DNA of 64,000 nt from NCBI GenBank assembly GCA_018524725.1, contig JAEUWP010000470.1, forward strand, positions 310,001 through 374,000, read 5' to 3'. The number at the start of each line of letters is the position of its first letter. Position 1 is the stretch's first letter. This DNA comes from Podaxis mareebaensis (Eukaryota > Basidiomycota > Agaricomycetes > Agaricales > Agaricaceae). The notes under the pieces are model-generated. The model saw only the letters and a list, made by a program, of their open reading frames with translations, had not been told where the DNA came from and ran no database searches. Of this stretch, positions 33,615 to 43,584 are shown in pieces. The position numbers were made by a program, and so were the translations under genes.

Positions 33615-34552
33615 CAATAACGCAGAGGGGGTGCGTCGTTGATGCTACCCGCGAGAGAGAACAAGCGGGCCTGTTCGACTGGCGACCGTAAGATATAAAG
33701 TCGGGAGATACTCTAAACTTAGCAACTGGTTAGATTATGTAATGGACCCACAATGTCTCGCATCTCGAATCTCTGTATGTGTTTGTATATACATGGCAGT
33801 TGTTTTGGGTGTTTTTCCCTCTCATCAATCAATCTTTGGCCAATACCCAACGCCGCCTTGCGGCCCTGCCCTCCCTCTTCCATTCTACGTGGAATACTGT
33901 ATTCTCTGATCCCGCGTGTCTGAGTGAACAGGCGCCATTGCGCCCACACACCCTGTCCTAGTTTGGGAATAACGGCCAAAAACCCAAGGTAGATCGTCGA
34001 CGTCTGTTGCCTCGTGTCATCCGGTTGGTGTTCTTATCCTTTGACATCGAATTTCAAACTGTCACAGTACCTCCCAAAAATGAAGTTCGCCTTTTCTGTA
34101 GTTTCCAGAAATGCAGGGCGCATCCCGATATGTGATGGTGCTCTCCCACATTCCCCGGGTCGGTGTTAGGACAGAAAGTAAAAGTGTATGATGGTGTAAT
34201 TCTTTGTTGGACCATGGGACGTTAGCGTAATGTGTACACACGGACTCGACGTGTTGACAAGACAAAGAAATACACTGGCTCCAACATGACCACCCTTCGC
34301 CATCCCCGATTGATTGATGCCCCTTCAATAAGCAGTTGGGTCACAGGGTACTGATGCCCAGCCACCCGAGTTGTTGGGATGTTGGCCATGTGTTGTTGAT
34401 TTCCATGATATCTGTCACGCCGACCGACGAAGGGATGAAATCACAAGCGAATAAGAACTACACAGATTACGCATAATACTATAAACACGAGAAAATACCG
34501 AATGCTTTAGGTACAATACAATGCAAGAACGCTACACCGGGCTTGGTCGGTA
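33615..34552. other. Intergenic region upstream of the forkhead gene
   Basis: 938 bp between two minus-strand genes, holding the forkhead promoter and the 3' flank of the Zn2Cys6 gene. Short frames (up to about 88 codons) show no motif. Confidence 0.5.
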
Positions 34553-37500
34553 TCAGGGACCGAACTGACTGAAGTCATAACTATAACTATCAGGAACGCG
34601 GCTGGAGTGGATGGCTGGATAGGTCCAATTTCCAATGGTATTGTTGTTCACTGGCGTAGCAACGGCACCTTGCGCGCCAACGCCAAGATGGCCCATTTGA
34701 CCCGGGCCAGGTATGGATTGAGAGGCCGGTTGCGTCGACGACTCCCCCTGACCCGAGGGCCGTGGCCACCACTGATATCCGGGATAATATGAGGTTGATG
34801 GTTCGATGCCTGGAATGTCCAACCCAAGCATATGGGCCATGATACGCGTGCTGAGCTCCTGGACGCCATTCTGGTTCTCCAAGCTGCCTTGGTTGCCGGA
34901 CACGCTCCCACGTTCATCATCAAAGACATCGCGTTGGGGATAATCAAGGCCCTTTTCCTGACCGAAAGCATCGTCAGCCAGTCGCTTCTGCCGATCGGAT
35001 GACTGTCCATGAGTTTGAAGTAGTTGTGCCGCGCGTACACCGTCTGATAATTTAACGCCATTCAAGAGGTCCCAGGCTCTGGAAGCACTAGGCCATACCA
35101 CCTGTGGGCCGATCAGTCACAGGTAGGGACAATAATAAAGTAGACACAATCCGAACCTCCATATCTTTAAGCGCCAGCATACATTGCTGCAAACCCAAGG
35201 TTGCTTCAACGTGGGAAGAGCGAAGCGACACTAAACTACGTTCAAAGGCGAAGCAAAGCTGGCCGCAAAAGAAACTCACAAGTCAAGATATGCATGATGC
35301 TGAGAAATTATAAGCGGGAGAAAGAGACAGGAAATCTACAACGTACGAGGCGCTGAGGAGATATGCCGTAAGGAACGGGGAAGTTCTTTTTAATGTGAAG
35401 GCTTCCCGATACGTTGTAACTAGGAAAGTTAGGAATTTGGTGGATCATCGACAAACATGGGACCAACCCAATGAGCTGATGTGGCTTGCAGCACTTTGAG
35501 CGAGGTCAAGAGCTTTCGACCCTGTAGGAGAGTTCCGCGCAACTTCTTCACTGCTGCGCGAACGTCAATATTATTACCTTTCCAAAAGTCCACTAAGAAC
35601 ATACCTCTTCCAATTAGGGATACTATGGAGCCAAGTCGTCAAGTCGAAATGGGAAAAAAAGACTCATTGTCAGAAATAACTCACAAGGCGCGATAGAGAA
35701 GCAAGACACAGCCCCAGTAACGAATATGGAGGAATAGGATTTGGGGAGATGGGGGAGTGCGCCGGTTACCTGGATCGTACCGCAGGTAATCCGGTAGGCT
35801 TAGATACCATTGATCGAGCTGGGCCTCGGACTCAGACATGAGCATATGCTTGGCCGATCTGGGTATCCCTTGGACAGGATAAGCCTTGTTGATAATGGTT
35901 CCAGCAATGACAGCTATGTGAGATAGGTATGAGAGCGCATCAAATATTCATCAACATCGGTACTCACACAGGCGCGAGACTACAGAGAAACTGCTCATAA
36001 TCCTTCCTGGAGTAGGAGTGTAAGGGATTCCATCAGTGGGTAATGGTTGCCACAAAGCCGCATCCTCATCCTGGACAATAAGGTACGGTGAGTAGATGCC
36101 AGACCGAGGAGCAAAAATGCGCACAGGATCGACATATGGAAATGGCGTATCGGAATCGCTGTCTTTAATCATAGTCGGCCGACCCATGTATATTGAACCA
36201 TACCTGCGAGACATCTCAGGTTTCTCAGCTGCAAAGACGAGGATCAAACATACCGGTCCGCTAGTACACATGCCCACCAAATCTGCTGTCGCGTCTGCAC
36301 TTCTTCTGGAGAGAAAAGATCGTGGCCATGTATCTTCCACTTGGACGAATCACAATTCAGCCCTAGATCGAAAGCCTGCGACAAGTGTTCAGGTTTGGGC
36401 TTAGTATCCCAACAAGGTTTTCAGTTACCATTCTGATAGCCATCCCTACTTCTCTTCAGCAAACGGTGACTCGTCACAAAAACAATAGGACTAACCAATG
36501 AAAATCCACCCTTGCTCCATCGAGCCTAAAAGGGCGTTAGAAGAGAAAGCTTGCGATGAGGTGACTCGAGGGTGGCAGCAGCATACCTATCCCGAACTCC
36601 CGATAGCCGAGTAGCAAAAGTGCTTGTACTGTTGACGGCCGAGAAACATGGAAGACCTTCGCTGCATGATCCCATCAGCGGAGCGCCACGGGAAAGGACA
36701 CCCCCTGACATACCCAATATTCCCCGTGCAGTATCAAGATATCCGCACCCGGCTTCCCACATTTTGCCTTTCGGTGGAAGGGGCATGTCATCTTCGCAAA
36801 AGCGTGCGGAGATTGCAAATATAGAAAGGAGAAGAAGAGGTGTGACTTCTTGTGTCGGTTCGGGTCTTGGCGATTGCTGATGACTTTTGGGAGACTCGCG
36901 CCTGGTTCTTTCAAGGGGACTCAGAAAACAAGAAGTGCCGTTGCCCTAAATAGACATACCCATGTTTTCTTGACCCCATGTCAGTAACCGTTCTAAGGAA
37001 AGGGCAGACGGTGCTACTTACTTGAAGTGGTATTCAGAAAGGAACCGACTTTTGTGAATGACGGGGAAGACAGGGTGAATATATGTGAAATAGAGTTCAA
37101 GCAAACGATCTTGCACATCCCATGGTGGCAGTCGCACATCCATTTCTCCAAGCGTAGGCGAAGCTAGTCCATAACGGGCAGGAGGCCAGACTCTAGCCAT
37201 TGGCAACCGCCTAGAAATAGTAGTGAGTAGGGATATCGGGGTTATAACATATTGGACGACATACCATACCCCACCCTCGATACGGTCATCCGTTCGAGTG
37301 TTGCGACCTAACAAAGCTAGCCCACTGATACGACCATGATATCGTATCTATTTTGACACCTAAAGACACAGAAGTACTAATGGCGAAGGAGACTCACCTC
37401 CTGGTTCTCGTCTAGAGATAGCGTACCCATACTTTCTGTCGCGTCCTTTGCGTCATCAGATTCTAACCAATATAAATAATTAAGAAAATCCCCATATCCA

Positions 37501-38543
37501 TGTAACCGACATACCCTCTTGGTTGATTGTGTACATGCCACTCCAGTCAGGTGTATATGTTAAGTCAGTAGAGTCATTGAGGCGCCGCCTTTGCGCTGCT
37601 GGACCACTCGAGGAACTTGGCGCCCGGAAACTACCATAAGAAGAACTCGGAGTAAGGGCATTTCGAGATGAAGCAGCGAGGCGTCTTGAAAGGTTGTCTT
37701 GCCATTCCTTGGTTGGAACGACCGAGAGACCGTGATCTAGATTATTCGGCATTGATCGTATTCTTGGGATCAATAATCAAATTGTTAATTACTTACCTTG
37801 TGTCGATGACACAATTTCGCGGGACACTCTCGACTGCCGACGCGAGCGGGAGGAATCCCGACCATCCGAGCTGTTACTACGAAGTATGGATGCAAAGAAG
37901 TCCTCCTTGGTAGCACCCGCGGGCTGGCTCCGACGGCCAGCAGGACCCTGGATACCATGGTCAGTAACAGAGTCAATCAACAGGTGGAGATTGAAGAACT
38001 TGCATATGGCCCCATGTCAACTCTATCAATGATCTCACGCGCCAAATCGTCCTGTTTCAAGTCGTTCACAAACTCTTGAACTCGGGCATCTGGACACTGA
38101 AGAATGGCCCCTAGCAAAGATTCAACTTGGTGCCAACGTTGTTCAATGGCATGGATGTAGCCCTTTGGTGGGCCGCGCTTGTAACTAGGACCTTGAGAAA
38201 TGCGTGGTCAGATTGCTGCTAAGGAGAAAGAGGGTTTCGCATACCTAGGAATGTACAAGCTGCAGCGGAAATCCGGATTAGGCCAAGCAGCAACTGAGCC
38301 TGTACGAAAACTCACGGGTTCCTGCCAATGCACAGCTCTTGCATTGAGTCGCATCTCCCAAGGGCCGTTCACATTTGCTTTTAGTTTTCCGGCACTGATC
38401 GCACGCTAGATGAATTGATTCATTAGCAATAGCATACGATAGGATAATGGAGTACGCGAGCCTCGACTGCTGCGCTTGCGGGAAGAGGTTTGCTGATCAT
38501 GTCCAATTTCTTCTTCTGAGGCTTCTGAGTCTCTCCAGTCCAT
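34553..38543 (-). CDS. Zn2Cys6 binuclear-cluster transcription factor
   Basis: A long gene with many introns. After MDWRDSEASEEEIGHDQ comes the zinc cluster: CDQC, RKTKSK, C, nine residues, CKSC, six residues, C. Then FLGPSYKRGPPKGYIHAIEQRWHQVESLL, as in basidiomycete regulators related to XlnR. The last Cys lies on a 15-nt microexon (38245-38259). The middle-homology/fungal transcription factor domain includes LLELYFTYIHPVFPVIHKSRFLSEY and DRYGSIYMGRPTMI. The C-terminus is Gln/Pro/Ser rich and ends SYDFSQFGP. The first intron uses either a GC donor (38461-38460), giving SSRACDQC, or a GT donor six bases on, giving SSRGSPCDQC. Target genes are unknown; XlnR-like naming is by resemblance only. 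Confidence 0.87.
38245..38259 (-). other. 15-nt microexon carrying the last zinc-cluster cysteine
   Basis: Bounded by GCAG and GTATGC. Joined to flanking exons it reads T-P-C-T-F-L-G-P-S-Y. Without it the sixth Cys of the binuclear cluster is missing while the frame is kept. Confidence 0.7.
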
Positions 38544-38659
38544 GGTTGCTTTGAGAATTGTAGGGTCCGGAACGAGGAGGTAGATGTAACGTACAAAGTA
38601 TGATTGTATGTATGGATTGGAAAGACTCTGAGACTAATTCGGGAGCACGTGACACTACA

Positions 38660-39045
38660 TCATCCACGAGAGTCTAGAGAGGGTGCCCGGCGCTCAGGGG
38701 AAGCCATTCGATGACCACGAGACCGATCAAATTCTTGTACCTGAAGATTTGCTTCCCTTTGGTCGTCTTCGAGCAATTTGAATCTCTTATATCCACTACA
38801 CATCATCGTTGGCTGCTCGGTCTTCACATTGTCCCCAGCTATGTCCGAGCACACTGTTCCCTGCATCCCCACCTCGACGCGGGACACCTGGAGAACCTCA
38901 ATATTCCCAGTGGAGAATAGAAGCAGTCGAAGAAACATCATCTGACAATTAGGGTGATACACACGTAACAAAGGCCTACATTTTCGTCTTGCATCAGTCC
39001 CTCATCACGATTTTCTTTTGACAGTTCGATCATCTGACTTGACAT
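38660..39045 (-). CDS. Possible small orphan gene
   Basis: Between the Zn2Cys6 and NIPSNAP genes, an ATG (MSSQMIELSKENRDEGLMQDEN) is followed by a good 39-nt intron (GTAGGC...GTCAG). The second exon is in frame, starts MMFLRLLLFSTGNIEV and ends PSLDSRG, giving about 115 residues. I recognise no domain. A hydrophobic stretch near the junction could be a membrane segment. It may equally be UTR or promoter sequence. Confidence 0.3.
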
Positions 39046-39187
39046 CCTGTCTGTTTCGCAGTTCGCCGTAGAGGGCGAGCGTACTAGAAGCCAGAATTCA
39101 AGGGAATACTTCGATAGGACATCCGGTAGCACAGGGATAGGAAAGCGATATATGCTGGTTATAATTATACAAAAAGTCCTGATTGGT

Positions 39188-40395
39188 TCACTTGAGGGGA
39201 CTGAAAGACAGGGGCGTGAGAATGAGAGAATCCATGTACTTTGCGAGTTTAGCAGTCTGAAGAAGAAGTTAGTAGTGATCCCCATTCGAAGTTCCTTTGA
39301 GTCCGAATGAAGCCGAACCTTGGAAACAGTTTCTGCCCAACCATCTATCTGCCAAGCTTGTTCACGCTTTTCCTTGCGCTCGTGTAGATTCCTACAAGAC
39401 AATGTCGTTGAGATTGAGTACCGTGATAACTGAGGGAATGTTTTCGGACGTACGGGTATTGCCACATATGATGAACCTGGTGAAGGCGTCCTACTTGTGA
39501 GAACCAAGCGCCTACAGGTGCAACGAATTTCCGACGGGCCTCAATCCCTCGTCGCCTAAAAGTGTCAGAGTATAATGAAAAACCCGAGTATTCCGGACAC
39601 CCACCAAACGTTCTCCCATTCGAGCAGGGTACCCGGCTGGAGTTGATAAGTCCTCAGCTCGAACAGCCCACCTTGAGCGTGAGGCGGGGCAGTAGGGAAA
39701 AAGGCAAATTCTTGGTTCAGTTGTGTCGCACGCGAATTGATATATGGAAGCATGGCACGGTATGCATCCAAGTGCTGGTGGGTCTGCTTAGTACCCAAAG
39801 GGCCTGGGCCCGTCCGCATTCTTACTCACCTCAGATGTCTTGATCATCTGGGTAGCCTTGTCAAACCCAGCGTAGTTCTCATACTCAAGGATATGAATGA
39901 ATGTGTCTTGTTCACCAATCGACGTTTCCCAGGTTCCGGTCAGCTTGATTTGTAAACGCGCGTCGTCGAGGAGCCCCTTGTAATAGGTCTCCCTGGTCCA
40001 ATGGCAAGGGCATGAGAATGGATGGGGGACAGACTCTCAACAAGGCTACTCACGCAGCCTTCTTGTACTCGTCAATCCTATCCGACTTTACACGGTGAGC
40101 TGAAAAGGATCGTTATTGGTCTTTTATCATATTCGAACGCTAAACGAATACATACTTTCGAATGCATGGATGTACTTTCCCCTTCCAATCAACCTCGAGT
40201 ACTGTTGCGTCTCAATCTCTCCCGCCTTCTTTGCCTCTGGGGAACCGTGGAGCAACGACTGTAACCCAAACATCGATCAGATGCCTCCTACACTGGGTAT
40301 GCCACGTTCCAACTGACTTGTACAGAGATAGTTCTTTTTGCAACGGCCATAGCAGAGGGTGTGGACGCAGTGCGACGAGCAACGGTACTGAGCAT
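39188..40395 (-). CDS. NIPSNAP family protein
   Basis: About 280 residues in several exons. The N-terminus (MLSTVARRTASTPSAMAVAKRTIS) is Arg/Ser/Thr rich without acidic residues and fits a mitochondrial targeting peptide. Two ferredoxin-like NIPSNAP repeats follow: YIHAFEIHRVKSDRIDEYKKAAETYY ... FIHILEYENYAGFDKATQMIK, then GGLFELRTYQLQPGTLLEWENVWRRGIEARR ... VGRLHQVHHMWQYPNLHERKEKREQAW. The last exon reads TAKLAKYMDSLILTPLSFSPLK. The arrangement is that of NIPSNAP1/2 proteins, which in animals associate with mitochondria and act in mitophagy signalling; a fungal role is not established here. Confidence 0.88.
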
Positions 40396-40736
40396 GTTGT
40401 TCGAGTTGGTACGTGTAAGGAGTGAACTAAGGGAATGGACGGGTAGAAGAAGGACTGCAGTAGCTGGTATTGAACTTGAAGGGTAGCTAACCCCTGCCGA
40501 GCGGCTACAAAGCGGTCGGTGATTATGCCAAGTGACGTAAGCGGGGGTTATCGTCCACCTCGAGCCAGGGCATTATCTGGACTTGCCCTGCCGCAACCAT
40601 AGCTCGTGAACCACCCATCCGTGCGGAACACCCGTCTTCAGTAACACACGGACCTTTCTGGGGATGCCTCTACTAATTTCTACACTACACTCCTGCAGGT
40701 TTTTGTCATGAGCTGCGGAACAACTCAATTGGTCGA
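40396..40736. other. Intergenic region upstream of NIPSNAP
   Basis: 341 bp with the NIPSNAP promoter and the 3' end of the glycosyltransferase gene. An alternative last exon of the latter (LMTKTCRSVV then stop, about 40682) would lie here. Confidence 0.45.
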
Positions 40737-42353
40737 CTAGTTTGTCCTGATGTTATAGTGTTGTAAGACCCCCAAGCCAGAATCGGGATCTCCCAAACTC
40801 ACCCAGGATTTACCGTCCGCAGAGCTTTCGAATTGGCAATTTTCCAAGATGAATTTAGTTCCTTCGTCTACCAAGAGAACCAATTCAAGGTCATCTCCGT
40901 CGATGTTGGTTGTCATCCAATCCAGGACAATCCAGTCACCTTCTACGGCATCTGTTCGCAGGTTATGTTAACCATCTGCGTAACTACCTAGGCTAATTTA
41001 CTTGACTCACCATCGACACTACGGAAGCTCGTTGTTGGGTTTCCATCGACGGCAAATGATGGGGAGGACTTAAGATAACGTTCTATCGCTTCGCTCCCCA
41101 GCGCGCTGAACTGCCTGGCGACATGGTTGATAATATCTGAAGCCGAGATAGCCGACTCTTTCGGCGACCTCGGTAGCAACCTGATGTTCGTCTCCATCAC
41201 ACAAGGAGTTTCGAAGCATACCGCCCGAGTAATTAGAAGTTCGGGTGTGGGAGGCGTAGGTAGAGAAACGTAGAGATATTTCACCGCGGAATCTTTTACG
41301 AACTCCCGCGCGAACGAATCGAGGATAAGACCCGCGTTCATCTGGGCAAGCGTTTAGAGTATTTTCTACCAGTGATTCTCCATGAACCTTACGATATGTT
41401 TGTTATTCCGTTCCTCGCCAGATTTTCCAACAGTGAATGGTGTACCACCCCCCAGTTCATGGTTCTGATCGAACCATAGTTCAGGTATCCTGTTGGAAAG
41501 AACAGTAAAGTAATTGTCTGCCATCTTGAAAATATCTTCGGTGGCATTAGTTGCTTGAAGCAGATGCAGGAATTCTTGAGCCTGAGAACGTTCCATCATA
41601 GTACCGTATCCGAGCCATGCGAATAATGTATGGATTGTTGAGCCGATTCTAATCGTGCTTGACTGAGAAAACAGCATCTCATGGGACGGGAGGAGATGAA
41701 GTGAAGTGCTCTGAATCTCTGTCATCCGTGCCCGCATTGCGCGGATAATAGATGGACGTATGAAATAGTCATCATCCTAGGCCGAGCAAGAATTTCAGTT
41801 ACTGTTAGTGACGAAAGGGAGCGAACGAGACAGACTTGTATGAAGCAGAACCGGGTATGTGCCCGAGTACACGCAAGGAAGCGAGCCTGGAAGTACACAT
41901 TTTGCGGTGAATTATAGATGTTGAGCATGCGACTAGGGCATTGTGCTTCTACGAAATCCTTTTAGGCGTCAATGAATGTTTTCGTACGGTTCCTAGTGCG
42001 CTGACCTCGGAAGTCAACGGCCGAGGGTTATTATTCCAAACGAGCACCTCAGCAAGTGTGTCCTCCAGTGAGTTACACATAACCTTCACCAATTGGACAA
42101 CGTTTGGAAGGCGAGACCAATTAAGTATGACAGCCGTCGTATCTGGAGACCGGGGATACTTGAGGGAGGGTTTGATATAAGATCTCTCGTTACTAGTCGT
42201 CGCATAGCTTGCTTTCCATCGCGTCTCGGCTTCAAGGTGCAAGCTTTTTTGAGACAAGTGAGGTGGCATCACGTCAACGGCATAGTGCGCAAGGAAAGAG
42301 ACTACGAATAAAGTCTGAATCAATCTCCATAGAATATGGCGTATGACGAGCAT
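40737..42353 (-). CDS. Type II membrane glycosyltransferase with DXD motif
   Basis: About 480 residues. The ATG at 42353 gives MLVIRHILWRLIQTLFVVSFLAHYAVDV, a signal-anchor, so the catalytic part is likely Golgi-lumenal. The GT-A core shows TTAVILNWSRLPNVVQLVKVM, VLVWNNNPRPLTSE, a stretch with FCFIQDDDYFIRPSIIRAMR (the metal-binding DXD) and LGYGTMMERSQAQEFL. ADNYFTVLSNRIPELWFDQNHELGGG follows, with resemblance to exostosin-type (GT64) domains. The C-terminal part (FAVDGNPTTSFRS, GDWIVLDWM, FESSADGKSW) looks like a discoidin/F5-8C-like fold. The end is uncertain: reading through stops at 40737, while a good intron (GTGAGT...TCCGCAG) would give a stop near 40682. Donor and acceptor sugars are unknown. 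Confidence 0.65.
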
Positions 42354-42496
42354 CCGATCAGAACACAAAAGTGAGGGGAGAAAGTCAAGGGCCAAGAATC
42401 GCACAAATTAGGTCAGCGCTGTGACAACTGCCTTATGGTATACAATTGAAATAGGAGAAACATGCAAAACAATATGTACAAATGCCTTACGGCTAC

Positions 42497-43338
42497 TTAA
42501 TCCATTCTTGCCTTCAACTTGCGGGTGATGATTTTATCCTTTGTACTAGGGGGTAATATCAAAGAGACATAAGGTCGGGGAGGTCGGAGGAGAGCAACGC
42601 AATCACTCACATAACATGAACAACTGCACCCCAACCTGAGAAAGCATCTCGATCGACTGCGTTTAACAAGGTTTGAGAGATTGTCTCAAAAAGATCTTCT
42701 GGCTCCAAATCTGGCTCCCACAAACCCTCAGCAACACCAAACAATTTCGCGCTCGCTGTTCCAGCCACCACGAAATCCTTTGCAAAGTTGATGCAACCAA
42801 TGAGATCAGTTGCAGCAATAAATGGCTTGTATCCTCCTGATGGCGTTTTTGACAGTCCAGCGATAACAGGCTCTATGAAGTATGGGCCGAATCGGTGCTC
42901 ATACAACGTCGAAGAAACGAGGTGAGCGAAGGCTTCGGGTTCAATTTCCCGTTCTTCCTTGATGGTATACATGTTCACCCGAAAGCGGAATCGTTCCCGC
43001 CTGTTCAGTTGGTCAGTATCTTGCTCTCTAATCAAGTAGTATGCGACGTACAGTGTTGTCACATCGGTGGCCAGGCCAGGTAGTCCAAGGTAGATGCGAT
43101 CTGTGACAGGAAAGACCTTCATTCAAAATTTGAGCCATTTGAAGGATAATATTAGAGTGTATCTTACCCTCTGGAAGTTGGATGCAATTCCAAGGGCTTG
43201 GTTTCCGAGACGCAAGTCCGAGGCAATCGCTACACAGTCTTTACCCACCATGGCTATGACGGAGCCACCGTTATATTGCATAATCGACTGAAGTACGTCA
43301 GTAGAGATAAGGCAGCACCCGAGGGATATGCTTACCAT
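42497..43338 (-). CDS. PUP3: 20S proteasome subunit beta-3
   Basis: Non-catalytic beta subunit of the 20S core (human PSMB3), about 205 residues. The start is MSIMQYNGGSVIAMVGKDCVAIASDLRLG. Its first coding exon is the ATG alone (43336-43338), followed by a 48-nt intron (43288-43335). Then come VFPVTDRIYLGLPGLATDVTTL, SSTLYEHRFGPYFIEPVIAGL and KLFGVAEGLWEPDLEPEDLFETISQTLLNAVDRDAFSGWGAVVHV. A last exon after a GTGAGT intron adds ITKDKIITRKLKARMD. The Thr1 catalytic residue is absent, as normal for beta-3. It is divergent from MOCS1 with 246 bp between the starts. Confidence 0.95.
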
Positions 43339-43584
43339 GTTGGCGTAGGAAGAGGGAGATGGCAGGAGTATGTGGGGATGTTATTACGCGTCAAGATAAC
43401 CAATTGACTGACGCGTCGCCTGTCACGGAGAGTCACATGTCCAACGTCACGCTGATGTGATATGGCTTCGGTGGTCCTTCGTCCTTTCGCTTTTGCCGAC
43501 GATTTGCTGACTCCGAACCTGATGTGGCTGACAACACACTTTTCGTCTTCTTCCCCACAACCCATCTGAAATCAAGGCGCACCC

